DNA of 51,829 nucleotides from CAYXZR01 sp964470025 (GTDB lineage Bacteria; Patescibacteriota; Patescibacteriia; Buchananbacterales; UBA6539): assembly GCA_964470025.1 (NCBI GenBank), contig CAYXZR010000004.1, forward strand, positions 1 to 51,829, given 5' to 3'. The stretch's first letter is position 1; the number at the start of each line of letters is the position of its first letter. Positions 1 to 8,021 of this stretch are shown here, one piece after another. The translations under genes were made by a program, and so were the position numbers. The notes under the pieces were generated by a model. It did not search any database. It saw nothing but the letters and a program-made list of their open reading frames with translations, and was not told where the DNA came from.

Positions 1-32
1 GTTTTCTTGAGAAGCGACGCGAAAAGAGTTAA
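1..32 (+). CDS. 3' end of an upstream gene, product unknown
   Basis: Only ten codons are visible, in the frame starting at base 3. They end in the residues LEKRREKS followed by TAA at 30-32. The basic tail would suit a small ribosomal protein such as S21, but that is a guess from composition only. A strong terminator follows 20 bases later, which supports a real gene end here. Confidence 0.4.
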   Translation, partial: FLEKRREKS

Positions 33-52
33 GTACATACTCGTTTGTTTGT

Positions 53-80
53 AGACGCCATTGGAGGTTGGCGTCTTTTT
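53..80 (+). terminator. Rho-independent terminator of the upstream gene
   Basis: A 7-bp stem AGACGCC/GGCGTCT (54-60 and 70-76, the first A being at 53 or 55 depending on pairing) is followed directly by a T run. It lies just after the stop codon at 30-32. Confidence 0.85.
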
Positions 81-91
81 TATTTAATTTT

Positions 92-120
92 AAAACCACT
101 CATTTCTGAGTGGTTTTTTT
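92..120. terminator. Bidirectional terminator
   Basis: An 11-bp stem AAAACCACTCA/TGAGTGGTTTT with a 4-base loop carries a T run on the plus strand and, through its A run, a T run on the minus strand. It can end the upstream plus-strand gene and the minus-strand gene that stops at 138. Confidence 0.85.
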
Positions 121-137
121 AATTTACTTATATATTT

Positions 138-788
138 TTATAGCGGTTTTCCAAAGCCATTTGCTCGGGGTCCTTTGAAGTGAAGGCCGAGCTCGTCCAT
201 GATATCTTTGGCACCTTCATGGTCTCCAGCTTCTTTGAGATCATGTGCCTCTACGAGTAAATCGAATTCTGTTTGACCAAATTCTGTGAATGGTCCACGG
301 TCTCCGATTGCAGCTTTCCAGGCTTCGTAATCATTGTTTTGAATTGCCTCATGTACTGCAGCGCGGGCTTTTTTTACCATGCCGTGTTTAGTTCGCTTCT
401 CAAAAGAGTGCGGCGGCTGTGGTAGTCCTAACTCTTCGGCGATTGTTTTTGCCTCTTCAAACTCTCCAGCTTCAATATGGCTATGCATTTGTGCAAAGAG
501 TTCGAAGTTTTGTTCGTTAACTACTTCAGTTAAGTGAGGATGGTCACCAACTGCTTCAAGCCAGGCTTGGTAGTCATGATTTTCGATTGCATTATGAATT
601 GCTTGGTGTTGCTCGGCGTTAATTTTGTGCAAGCTATTAGTACGCTTTGTTTTTGTTTGCGCATTTGCATTAACACCTGAGCCCACCATCACAAGTGCAA
701 GAGTAAGTGCAGTTATGTACAAGAGTACATTATTGTTTGACTTTTTTTGCTTCTCTCTTACTTGTGGGGAAGTAGCATTTTTTTTCAT
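138..788 (-). CDS. Secreted protein with two helical repeats
   Basis: 216 residues. I start at the ATG at 788, because the longer frame would use a TTG without support. Residues 21-44 form a hydrophobic signal or anchor ending in ANAQ, a plausible signal peptidase site. The mature part holds two copies of a 65-residue unit (about 61-125 and 140-205). Each copy has the pattern AIxNxDYxAWxxAxGD, then a helix, then an EAGxxEEAKxIxxELGL ending. The protein is highly charged and probably all-helical. Similar repeats occur in secreted proteins of Patescibacteria, but no function is known to me. It lies on the same strand just after an ECF sigma/anti-sigma pair, so it may be part of the regulon they control (inference). 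Confidence 0.8.
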   Translation of the reverse strand: MKKNATSPQVREKQKKSNNNVLLYITALTLALVMVGSGVNANAQTKTKRTNSLHKINAEQHQAIHNAIENHDYQAWLEAVGDHPHLTEVVNEQNFELFAQMHSHIEAGEFEEAKTIAEELGLPQPPHSFEKRTKHGMVKKARAAVHEAIQNNDYEAWKAAIGDRGPFTEFGQTEFDLLVEAHDLKEAGDHEGAKDIMDELGLHFKGPRANGFGKPL

Positions 789-810
789 GGCACGTATAGT
801 TATTTTTAGG

Positions 811-828
811 TTTGAGTGTACGCTCAAA
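811..828. promoter_or_regulatory. Near-perfect 18-bp palindrome upstream of the repeat protein
   Basis: TTTGAG and CTCAAA flank a TGTACG core with one mismatched pair. It sits 23 bases upstream of the start codon at 788 and next to a minus-strand TATACG box. It could be an operator for the secreted repeat protein. It has no clear T run on either side, so a terminator is less likely. Confidence 0.35.
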
Positions 829-863
829 CAGTAATACGCTTCGGTTAAAAAATTATTGCATAG

Positions 864-1613
864 TTATCTGCGAGGCGGAATAGGGTTTCGTAGTGGCTTA
901 ATGCTTTTGTACCATGGCTTGATTTGTACGGCCTTGAATGTTGAAGTACTTACTTGCGTGCCAAAAAGTTTGATTGTAGTACTTGGTCGCAAGAGTGCTT
1001 CATGGTGGAATGGAAGTCCATTGGTTACAATCGTCCAGCGGTTGTCGGCAAAATCAATGATAATAAGCTGTGCAGGAAGTTGGTTTTGGTATACTTGGCC
1101 GGCAAGTATACCGTTTTGTGGATTTGTCCAGTTAATCTGATGTTGTGGTAGTAGGTGTTTGTAGCCGGTAATGTTTTTTGAAAATAGTTCATTGAACGTT
1201 GAGCCAAGTCCGCTGTAGAAAAAGAGTGTACCTAGCAATACGCTTGCGCCAATGTTTGTTAGTACAATTGTGGCAAGTTTGTGCTGGTAGCCTTTTTTGG
1301 TGTGGCCAAAGTACAAAATACTTAGCGCAATAAGAAGGAGTACTATTACAATCCAGATATAGGGGAGTGAGAGCAGCGCATGCTCGAGTGGTGAGCGATG
1401 GAGATAGCGATATACACCCCAGTCGCTATCAGTGAGGATGAATAACATCACACTAATTGCTAGTGCGCCAATAGCAAGAATAAAGCCAAACAAACACCAC
1501 ATTATCATGTCGCGTAGTACAAAATGCCACTTTGGTTTTGGATTAATGTGCTTTTCTTTTAACGCCTCCAAAACTTTGTCGCTGAGATGTGAATTGTGTA
1601 GTTTATTAGACAT
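864..1613 (-). CDS. Three-helix membrane protein, probable anti-sigma factor
   Basis: 249 residues from the ATG at 1613, two bases... after the sigma-factor stop; upstream in-frame starts would overlap that gene. The N-terminal 30 residues are cytoplasmic-looking and contain a helix (SDKVLEALKEKHI). Hydrophobic segments lie near 35-60, 82-102 and 112-132. The C-terminal 115 residues would be outside the membrane and resemble a small beta-rich domain. There is no zinc-binding HxxxCxxC motif. The assignment as anti-sigma factor rests on tight coupling to the ECF sigma gene and the membrane topology. The same pairing is frequent in Patescibacteria. The family itself I cannot name with certainty. 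Confidence 0.7.
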   Translation of the reverse strand: MSNKLHNSHLSDKVLEALKEKHINPKPKWHFVLRDMIMWCLFGFILAIGALAISVMLFILTDSDWGVYRYLHRSPLEHALLSLPYIWIVIVLLLIALSILYFGHTKKGYQHKLATIVLTNIGASVLLGTLFFYSGLGSTFNELFSKNITGYKHLLPQHQINWTNPQNGILAGQVYQNQLPAQLIIIDFADNRWTIVTNGLPFHHEALLRPSTTIKLFGTQVSTSTFKAVQIKPWYKSIKPLRNPIPPRR

Positions 1614-1617
1614 AGGT

Positions 1618-2205
1618 TTATAGTTGAACACCTTGTTGCTTTGCAACTTTTTGAAATTGTTTTTTTGCCCGATTAAGTAGTGAGGCAACAGTTCCCATCG
1701 GCTTTTTTAAGATATCAGAAATTTCTTGATACTCTTTTTCTTCTAAGTACTTTAAAATTAACACTTCACGGTACTTTGGATCAATTTGTTTGAGTATTTT
1801 GTGGATTGTTTCTTGTTGTAAAATATGATCAATATCCCGTTCAATATTGAGGTCAGAAGCTAGATTGTGAGCTAGGTTATTGTCAGGATCATCAATGGTC
1901 GTGGTATTTGGTCGGGCGCTGTTTTTTCTGAACTGGCTGATCGTGTGATTGCGGGCTATGCGATAAATCCAAGAAGAAAACTTAAGCTTAGGATCATAGT
2001 CATTTAGGTTTTTATATACCTTGATAAATACTTCTTGCAAGATGTCTTGGATTTCTTCGTCCTGCATATTAGATATACGCTTAACAAACCAAAATAATTT
2101 CTGTTCATATCGTTGCATGATAAGCAAAAAGTGCTCTTGGTTTTCAAGAGCCATTGTTACTAACTGTTGGTCTGATTGTGTCTCCGCAGCCTGAGAATGT
2201 GTCAT
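1618..2205 (-). CDS. ECF-type RNA polymerase sigma factor
   Basis: 195 residues from the ATG at 2205 (MTHSQ). The longer frame to 2301 adds a segment with no sigma similarity. Sigma-70 region 2 is clear at about 45-110 (YEQKLFWFVKRI, then DILQEVFIKVYKNL, then FSSWIYRIARN). Region 4 occupies the last 60 residues (YREVLILKYLEEKEYQEISDIL, a helix-turn-helix, then TVASLLNRAKK). Regions 1 and 3 are absent, as expected of an ECF factor. It directs RNA polymerase to a stress regulon. The gene is followed within 4 bases by a membrane protein that probably holds it inactive, then by a secreted repeat protein. Confidence 0.93.
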   Translation of the reverse strand: MTHSQAAETQSDQQLVTMALENQEHFLLIMQRYEQKLFWFVKRISNMQDEEIQDILQEVFIKVYKNLNDYDPKLKFSSWIYRIARNHTISQFRKNSARPNTTTIDDPDNNLAHNLASDLNIERDIDHILQQETIHKILKQIDPKYREVLILKYLEEKEYQEISDILKKPMGTVASLLNRAKKQFQKVAKQQGVQL

Positions 2206-2316
2206 GCTACTTCTTAGTAGTAAGCTGTAGTAATACGCTGGAATATTTTTTTTCTTCCATACTTTATTGTACGAATCGATATGCACTAATGCAACATTCA
2301 AGTTTTGTCTATTTTA

Positions 2317-2325
2317 TGGTATAGT
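2317..2325 (+). promoter_or_regulatory. Extended -10 promoter of the 2346 gene
   Basis: TGG immediately precedes TATAGT, giving an extended -10 box 20 bases before the ATG at 2346. A second AT-rich box, TATATT, lies at 2331-2336. No good -35 is visible, as expected for an extended -10 promoter. Confidence 0.5.
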
Positions 2326-2345
2326 ATTTTTATATTACTGACTCT

Positions 2346-3215
2346 ATGGCGGGAGAAAATGGTTTGCCACAAGATGTTTCAAGTCGAAATATCAAAATAA
2401 GTTATTGGTATGTTTCCAATAAATTGCTTTTACGCAAGCTGCTAATAGCGCTACTTATTGTTTTAAATGTAGTGTTGTTTGGGTATGCAATTTACAAGGC
2501 AATTGATATATTGTTTGTCCAGCAACAGTCATACCGACAGTTATTAGCTGATTTACCAGTTGATTATACTGATTATACTTTTTTTAGACAGCAGAATGCT
2601 CCTCGTCAGATATCCTTAACGCCGGTTGCATCAGGACAGGTAGGAGGCGAATCGTTTGATGTTGTTGCTGAGCTTTGGAATCAAAATACCGAATGGACAG
2701 TGCTTGATTTTAGTTTAAATTTAGTGAGTGGAGGAGAAGTTGTGCGAAGTATGAAATCATTTATCTTGCCTGGAGAGGTAAAGGTGGTAGGATTTTATGA
2801 TATTGAAGATATTTCACCTTCACAGGCTCGATTAGAAATTTCAGACGTGCAGTGGCGTCGTCAAATGGATTTTGAAACCTTGAAGGCAGAACGAATGCGC
2901 TTCACAATTACAAATCAAGAGTTTAGATCAGAAGTAGAGACAGGGTTTCAGGGCAAGTTGCCGGTGAGTACGCTGTCATTTGATATTACTAATGATACAG
3001 GTTTTAGCTACTGGAGTACGGATTTGCACATTGCGCTTAAGAGTGGTGATCAGACCCTGTCAACTGATTTTGTATCAATTGATCAATTTCGGGCAGGGGA
3101 GACACGTTCTATAGATATTAACTTTTTTGAGCCATTACGAGGCGTACAGCGTGCGGAAATTATTCCTTCAGTAAATATCTACGATCCTGAGGCGTATATG
3201 CAGCCTGGGAGCTAA
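2346..3215 (+). CDS. Membrane-anchored protein of unknown function
   Basis: 289 residues. A short charged N-terminus is followed by one transmembrane helix at about 31-56. The remaining 230 residues lie outside the membrane and have alternating hydrophobic patterns typical of beta-sandwich domains, perhaps two of them (about 85-185 and 190-280). Phrases such as VVAELWNQNTEW and SFDITNDTGFSYW look like two copies of a fold that treats changes in backbone contact. No enzyme motif is seen. It is transcribed from its own promoter just before the heat-shock operon. Similar single-pass proteins are common in CPR genomes, but I cannot assign a role. Confidence 0.75.
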   Translation: MAGENGLPQDVSSRNIKISYWYVSNKLLLRKLLIALLIVLNVVLFGYAIYKAIDILFVQQQSYRQLLADLPVDYTDYTFFRQQNAPRQISLTPVASGQVGGESFDVVAELWNQNTEWTVLDFSLNLVSGGEVVRSMKSFILPGEVKVVGFYDIEDISPSQARLEISDVQWRRQMDFETLKAERMRFTITNQEFRSEVETGFQGKLPVSTLSFDITNDTGFSYWSTDLHIALKSGDQTLSTDFVSIDQFRAGETRSIDINFFEPLRGVQRAEIIPSVNIYDPEAYMQPGS

Positions 3216-3224
3216 TATAGGGTC

Positions 3225-3253
3225 TTGACAGTATTTTAAAGAGTGCTTACAAT
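3225..3253 (+). promoter_or_regulatory. Sigma-70 promoter of the heat-shock operon
   Basis: A perfect -35 box TTGACA (3225-3230) is separated by 17 bases from a -10 box TACAAT (3248-3253). The start point would fall about at 3260, inside the CIRCE operator, which fits repression by HrcA. Confidence 0.93.
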
Positions 3254-3257
3254 GGGT

Positions 3258-3284
3258 TTAGCACTCTTTTATTGTGAGTGCTAA
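3258..3284. promoter_or_regulatory. CIRCE operator for HrcA
   Basis: TTAGCACTC (3258-3266), a 9-base spacer, and GAGTGCTAA (3276-3284) match the consensus CIRCE inverted repeat without a mismatch. It overlaps the expected transcription start of hrcA. HrcA, encoded by the next gene, is known in other bacteria to bind this element and repress the operon until heat or unfolded protein relieves it. Confidence 0.97.
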
Positions 3285-3297
3285 TTGACCCAACTAT

Positions 3298-3984
3298 ATG
3301 CATGAACGTCAGGCATCACTTTTAGCAAATATTATCGAACAATATATTGCCACTGCTCAACCAGTTGGTTCTAAGGCAATTGTTGATCAAGGTGTGTTTG
3401 ATGTAAGTTCTGCAACTATTCGTAATGAGATGGCGGCTCTGGAGTCTGAGGGGTATATTTACCAGCCTCATACTTCATCTGGACGTGTGCCGACAGAGCG
3501 AGGGTATCACTATTACGTAGCTCATCAGCTTGAAGTTGGCGCTTTGCCCAAGAAGCAGCAGGCTCAGCTTAAGCAGCATCTTGATGATTTTTCTCTCGAC
3601 AGGTTTAAGCTGCTGATTAAGGATGTGGCTACTCTTTCAGATAATGCAGTGTTTGTAACTTTTGCGGCAAATAGTTTTTACTACACAGGATTTTCTAATT
3701 TATTTGCACAACCAGAATTTGGTCAGCGTGATTTAGTATGTCGAATTGGTGATATGATTGATCATTTTGATCAGATTGTCGCAGATCTTAATATGCAGGT
3801 GTCAGGTTCAGTTGATATATTGATTGGCTCTAAGAATCCATTTTCACAGCTATGTAGTGCAGTAATTGGTCGTTATTCAGTAGCTGATATGGATGGAATC
3901 ATTGGTATTTTAGGACCGACACGAATGGATTATCGACACGCATTATCATCACTATCATTTATTCAAAAACAATTACAAAGTTAA
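3298..3984 (+). CDS. hrcA: Heat-inducible transcription repressor HrcA
   Basis: 228 residues. The N-terminal winged helix (about 1-75) is well conserved: RQASLLANIIEQYI, QPVGSKAI, SSATIRNEMAALESEGYI, PHTSSGRVPTERGY. The C-terminal part keeps the end of the GAF-like domain (IGSKNPFSQLCSAVIGRY, then GIIGILGPTRMDY). Typical HrcA proteins have about 340 residues, so roughly 110 residues of the central dimerisation region are missing. It binds the CIRCE element just upstream and so represses its own operon. The start at 3298 is preceded by no Shine-Dalgarno sequence. grpE follows after 11 bases. Confidence 0.95.
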   Translation: MHERQASLLANIIEQYIATAQPVGSKAIVDQGVFDVSSATIRNEMAALESEGYIYQPHTSSGRVPTERGYHYYVAHQLEVGALPKKQQAQLKQHLDDFSLDRFKLLIKDVATLSDNAVFVTFAANSFYYTGFSNLFAQPEFGQRDLVCRIGDMIDHFDQIVADLNMQVSGSVDILIGSKNPFSQLCSAVIGRYSVADMDGIIGILGPTRMDYRHALSSLSFIQKQLQS

Positions 3985-3995
3985 CCTGTACTCAC

Positions 3996-4517
3996 ATGGA
4001 AGAAAAACAACATCAATCAAATAAGCCAGCCGATGAAATGGCTAATGAAGAACAGCAGTCAGTAGACGAAACTTCTATTGAGGCATTGCAAGAAAAGTGT
4101 GATGAATACCTTAATGGCTGGAAACGTGCTAAAGCTGATTATTTGAATTTTAAAAAAGAAACTGAGAAGAAACAGTCAGAAACAGTGCAATATGCAAACG
4201 CTGCATTACTTGCACAACTATTTCCAATTATTGATAATTTTAAGCTTGCAATGAAGCATGTGCCGCAAGATCAGAAAAGTGCTGACTGGATTGTAGGCTT
4301 GGAGCATATTCAGAAACAGTTTGCTGATTTTTTAGAGCAACTTGGTATTACCTCAATTGCCACTGTTGATCAGAAGTTTGATCCGACACTGCATGAGGCA
4401 GTTGCTCATGAAGAAAAAGATGGCGTAGGGCAAGATATTATTTTTGAAGAAGTTCAGCCGGGATATTTGTTGCACGGTAAGGTGTTGCAAGTTGCTCGGG
4501 TGAAAGTAGCTAAATAA
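3996..4517 (+). CDS. grpE: GrpE nucleotide exchange factor
   Basis: 173 residues. An acidic, low-complexity N-terminus (1-30) leads into a long coiled coil (about 30-100). The C-terminal beta domain follows (QKFDPTLHEAVAHEE and GYLLHGKVLQVARVKVAK), which is the GrpE signature. GrpE releases ADP from DnaK so that substrate can be freed. It lies between hrcA and the small heat-shock gene in the CIRCE operon, with dnaK and dnaJ downstream, so all parts of the DnaK cycle are encoded together. Confidence 0.97.
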   Translation: MEEKQHQSNKPADEMANEEQQSVDETSIEALQEKCDEYLNGWKRAKADYLNFKKETEKKQSETVQYANAALLAQLFPIIDNFKLAMKHVPQDQKSADWIVGLEHIQKQFADFLEQLGITSIATVDQKFDPTLHEAVAHEEKDGVGQDIIFEEVQPGYLLHGKVLQVARVKVAK

Positions 4518-4532
4518 TAAATAAGAGGGTAT

Positions 4533-4967
4533 ATGGCAATTGTAAAATGGTCACCATTCCTCGAACCATTTGAGGAGATGGACAAATTTATTGAAGAATG
4601 GCACAAGCAAGGTGTCAAAGGTTTCGCACCAGCAGTTGATGTGTATGAAACCAAAAGTAATGTGGTCGTGGAAGCTCCGCTGGCTGGAGTTGATCCAAAG
4701 CATGTTTCTATCTCGATTGAAAACGATGTGTTAACTATTAAGGGTGAAGTTAAGAAAGAATCAGAAGTTGATGAGAAAAATTACTATAGAAAAGAAGTTC
4801 GCTCCGGAAGTTTCTTTCGCTCAATTTCTTTACCATCACATGTTAACGGTGATAAGGCAACTGCTGAGTCTCAAGAGGGAATGCTTACAATCACTATCCC
4901 AAAAGTTACTCCAACTGCGCCAAAAACTATTAAGGTTACCGTTGCTAATAAAAAGAAGAAGAAATAA
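4533..4967 (+). CDS. Small heat-shock protein, Hsp20/alpha-crystallin family
   Basis: 144 residues. The alpha-crystallin domain spans about 35-130, beginning with FAPAVDVYETKSNVVVEAPLAGV and including the strand pair around VLTIKGEVKKE. The motif GMLTITIPK near the C-terminus is the conserved A-x-x-x-G-V-L type ending of the domain. A lysine-rich tail follows. ATP-independent chaperones of this family hold unfolding proteins for DnaK. Its place between grpE and dnaK puts it under CIRCE control. A stable RNA hairpin separates it from dnaK. Confidence 0.95.
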   Translation: MAIVKWSPFLEPFEEMDKFIEEWHKQGVKGFAPAVDVYETKSNVVVEAPLAGVDPKHVSISIENDVLTIKGEVKKESEVDEKNYYRKEVRSGSFFRSISLPSHVNGDKATAESQEGMLTITIPKVTPTAPKTIKVTVANKKKKK

Positions 4968-4980
4968 AACGGTGATGGAT

Positions 4981-5004
4981 GCAGTCTGAATACGTTCGGA
5001 CTGC
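4981..5004 (+). other. 10-bp RNA hairpin with UACG loop between hsp20 and dnaK
   Basis: GCAGTCTGAA and TTCGGACTGC pair over ten positions (one G-U) around the tetraloop TACG. There is no T run, so it is not a standard terminator. It could mark an mRNA processing or stability boundary. A weak promoter-like pair, TTCGGA (4995) and TAGAAT (5018) at 17-base spacing, overlaps it. Confidence 0.6.
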
Positions 5005-5043
5005 GTGATTACCCTTTTAGAATAATTAAACGTAAAAGATACT

Positions 5044-6969
5044 ATGGGAAAAATTTTAGGAATTGACTTAGGTACCACCAACTCAGCAATGGCAATCATT
5101 GAAGCTGGTGAGCCAAAGATCTTAGAAAACAACGAAGGTAATCGCACAACACCATCAATGGTGGCGATTAACAAGAGTAACGAACGATTAGTGGGCTTGG
5201 CTGCTAAGCGGCAGGCAGTTACTAATCCAGAAAACACTTTATTTTCGATCAAACGATTGATTGGACGTCGCTGGGATGACGAAGAGGTGCAGCGTGATGT
5301 AAAGCTCATGCCATACTCTATTGTTCATGCGGGAGATATCGTGAAGGTAAAGATGGGAGATAAAGAGTATACTCCACAAGAAATTTCAGCGATGATTTTG
5401 CAGAAGCTAAAGAGCGATGCAGAAGCAAAGACTGGCGAGACAATTACTGAAGCCGTGATTACCGTGCCAGCATACTTTGATGATTCACAGCGACAAGCAA
5501 CAAAAGATGCCGGAGAAATTGCTGGTTTGAAGGTGCGACGTATTATCAATGAGCCAACTGCTGCAGCGCTGGCATATGGTTTTGATAAAAAAGCTGGTCA
5601 GCAGATTGCCGTGTATGATCTAGGTGGCGGTACGTTTGACGTATCTGTTCTAGATGTATCTGAGGATACTGTTGAAGTAAAGTCAACCAATGGTGACACT
5701 CACCTTGGTGGTGATGACTTTGATCAAGTATTGATTACTTATATTATTGATGAATTTAAAAAAGATCAGGGCATTGATCTGTCTAAAGATACACTGGCAC
5801 TGCAGCGAATTAAAGAAGCAGCGGAAAAAGCGAAGATTGAGCTTTCTACCGCGCAGGATACCGAAGTGAATCAGCCGTTTATTACGTCTGATGCAAACGG
5901 GCCAAAGCACTTGGTTATGAAGATCACTCGGGCGAAGTTTGAGGAATTGGTAATGCCATTAGTTGAACGAACACTTGAGCCATGTAAAAAAGCGTTGGCT
6001 GATGCAGGTATGGAAGCAAAAGATATCGAAGAGATTGTGATGGTTGGTGGAATGACTCGAATGCCATTGATCCAAAAGAAAGTAGAAGAGTTTTTTGGTA
6101 AGAAGCCAAACATTTCAGTAAACCCTGATGAAGTTGTAGCTGCAGGAGCAGCTGTCCAGGCAGGTGTGTTGCAAGGTGATGTAAAGGATGTGCTGCTACT
6201 TGATGTGGTGCCACTTACGCTTGGTATTGAAACTATGGGTGGAGTAAGTACACCATTGATTGAGCGCAATACTACTATTCCTACTTCAAAGTCACAAGTA
6301 TTTTCTACCGCAGCAGACAATCAACCATCTGTGGAGATTCATATCTTGCAAGGTGAGCGTTCTATGGCAGGGGATAATAAAACACTTGGCAGATTTATCT
6401 TGGATGGTATTCCACCAGCACCACGAGGTGTGCCACAGGTTGAGGTAACTTTTGATATCGATGCAAATGGTATCTTGAATGTATCTGCAAAAGATAAAGG
6501 AACTGGTAAGGAGCAAAAAATTACCATTACTGCTTCCTCAGGTCTTTCTAAGGAAGAGATTGAGAAGATGAAGCAGGATGCAGATGCTCATGCAGATGAG
6601 GACAAAAAGAAGAAAGAGCTTATTGAACTTCGCAACATGGCAGATAATATGATTTATACCGCAGAAAAAGGTGTTAAAGAAGCGGGTGATAAAGTATCTG
6701 AGGATGACAAGAAGGCGGTTGAAGAAAAAGTTGAAGCACTCAAGAAGGTGAAAAATGAAGATGATGCAGAAGTGATCAAGAAAGCAACTGATGAGCTCAT
6801 GCAGGCTGCGCAAAAAATTGGTGAAGCAATGTATAAACAAGATGATGCAGCGCAAGCCGACGGAGCTTCAGCCGAAAATAATGACCAGAAAAATGATCAG
6901 TCATCATCAGATGAAGGTGAAGTAGTTGATGCTGAAGTTGAGGAAAAGGGCGACGAAGACAAAAAATAA
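5044..6969 (+). CDS. dnaK: Molecular chaperone DnaK (Hsp70)
   Basis: 641 residues. The ATPase domain (1-about 380) has the phosphate loops GIDLGTTNSAM and YDLGGGTFDVSVLDV and the adenosine motif IVMVGGMTRMPLI. The linker VLLLDVVPLTLGIE leads to the substrate-binding domain, then the helical lid and an acidic tail ending EEKGDEDKK. The segment GRRWDDEEVQRDV is the insertion in the first ATPase quadrant that Gram-negative-type DnaKs carry. It works with GrpE and DnaJ encoded beside it. dnaJ is not the next gene: a cation exchanger lies between them. Confidence 0.98.
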   Translation: MGKILGIDLGTTNSAMAIIEAGEPKILENNEGNRTTPSMVAINKSNERLVGLAAKRQAVTNPENTLFSIKRLIGRRWDDEEVQRDVKLMPYSIVHAGDIVKVKMGDKEYTPQEISAMILQKLKSDAEAKTGETITEAVITVPAYFDDSQRQATKDAGEIAGLKVRRIINEPTAAALAYGFDKKAGQQIAVYDLGGGTFDVSVLDVSEDTVEVKSTNGDTHLGGDDFDQVLITYIIDEFKKDQGIDLSKDTLALQRIKEAAEKAKIELSTAQDTEVNQPFITSDANGPKHLVMKITRAKFEELVMPLVERTLEPCKKALADAGMEAKDIEEIVMVGGMTRMPLIQKKVEEFFGKKPNISVNPDEVVAAGAAVQAGVLQGDVKDVLLLDVVPLTLGIETMGGVSTPLIERNTTIPTSKSQVFSTAADNQPSVEIHILQGERSMAGDNKTLGRFILDGIPPAPRGVPQVEVTFDIDANGILNVSAKDKGTGKEQKITITASSGLSKEEIEKMKQDADAHADEDKKKKELIELRNMADNMIYTAEKGVKEAGDKVSEDDKKAVEEKVEALKKVKNEDDAEVIKKATDELMQAAQKIGEAMYKQDDAAQADGASAENNDQKNDQSSSDEGEVVDAEVEEKGDEDKK

Positions 6970-6981
6970 TTGACTCGGGTA

Positions 6982-6990
6982 TGGTATACT
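6982..6990 (+). promoter_or_regulatory. Extended -10 promoter between dnaK and the exchanger gene
   Basis: TGG followed by TATACT gives an extended -10 box. A TTGACT lies only 9 bases upstream, too close to act as its -35. It would give the exchanger and dnaJ a CIRCE-independent transcript with a leader of about 45 bases. Confidence 0.5.
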
Positions 6991-7017
6991 ATAGCCACGG
7001 CATAGCTGTGGCTATAG
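6989..7017 (+). other. 13-bp hairpin after dnaK
   Basis: CTATAGCCAC and GTGGCTATAG pair perfectly, and three further pairs (one G-U) close an ATA loop. No T run follows. The hairpin overlaps the extended -10 box, so it would form fully only in read-through transcripts from dnaK. Confidence 0.6.
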
Positions 7018-7041
7018 TGCTATAACAATTTATTTTCTTAT

Positions 7042-8020
7042 ATGGATTTATTTATCGCAATTGGCTCTTTGATATTTGGACTTGTATTACTGGTGTACGG
7101 TGCTGATGCATTAGTGCGTGGTGCGTCGTCTGTCGCAAAAAAATCAGGAGTGTCTGCAATGTTTATTGGCTTGACTATTGTGGCTTTTGGTACGTCACTT
7201 CCTGAGTTGGTAGTTAATCTTTTTGCAAGTTTTAAGGGGAGTAATGATATTGCGATTGGTAATATTTTAGGTAGTAATATATCTAATATAATGTTAATAT
7301 TAGGTGNNNNNNNNNNCTGCATATATTTATCCATTGTCTGTTCGGCGAGGAAGTATTACTCGTGAGATTCCTTTTAGTTTGTTGTCAGTTTTAATTTTAT
7401 TGTTACTTGTTAATGATAAATTGATTGACGGATACGCCAATTCAATTTTAGGTCGTGCAGATGGACTGGTGTTGCTCGGATTTTTTGCAATATTTGTTTA
7501 TTATACGTTTGCTACAAGTCGTGTGCCTGATGGCACAAAACAAGAGCAAGAAGATATTAAGGTATACAGTCCAATGGGTGCTCTATCGATGATTATTGGT
7601 GGTATTTTAGGGCTCGCAATTGGTGGTAATATTATGATTAATGGAGCGGTTTCAATTGCTACTATGTTTGGATTGTCGGAAGCGCTTATTGGTCTAACGA
7701 TTGTCGCAATTGGTACATCACTACCTGAGCTTGCTACAACTGCAGTTGCTGCCTATCGTAAGAGTAGTGATATTGCAATAGGTAATATTGTTGGCTCAAA
7801 CATTTTTAATGTGTTTTGGATTTTGGGAATTTCTTCTGCTATTCGGCCATTGGAGTTTTCATTAAACCTAAATATGGATATTGTTGTAAATATTATTGCC
7901 GTGATTGTCTTGCTGCTGATGATGTTTGTAGGTAAGCGAAATATTTTACAACGCTGGCAAGGTGCGACATTGGTCGGATTATATATTATTTATCTGGTTT
8001 ATATTGTAATGAGAGGATAA
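7042..8020 (+). CDS. Ca2+/Na+ antiporter, CaCA family (contains an assembly gap)
   Basis: About 320 residues in two halves split by ten N at 7307-7316, and the two halves lie in different frames as deposited. Both halves carry the duplicated alpha repeat of the family: GLTIVAFGTSLPELVVN with IGNILGSNISNI in the first, and GLTIVAIGTSLPELATT with IGNIVGSNIFNV in the second. About ten membrane helices are expected. The family exchanges Ca2+ or other cations for Na+ at the plasma membrane. The gene lies between dnaK and dnaJ, and its stop is one base from the dnaJ start. The frame break is most simply explained by the gap length being wrong, not by a mutation. Confidence 0.93.
7307..7316. other. 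Assembly gap (10 N)
   Basis: Ten N lie inside the exchanger gene. The protein reads ...NIMLILG before and AYIYPLSV after. Family sequences would need only about one or two residues between these, so the true gap length is probably a multiple of three near 3 bases. Confidence 0.95.
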
Positions 8021-8021
8021 C

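Noticed and set aside
5871..6320. Antisense open frames across dnaK
   Set aside because: They are mirror frames of a highly conserved coding sequence, with no start signal and no similarity.
7304..8020. Second half of the exchanger as a separate gene
   Set aside because: Its apparent start is an artefact of the N run; the protein continues the duplicated-repeat structure of the first half.
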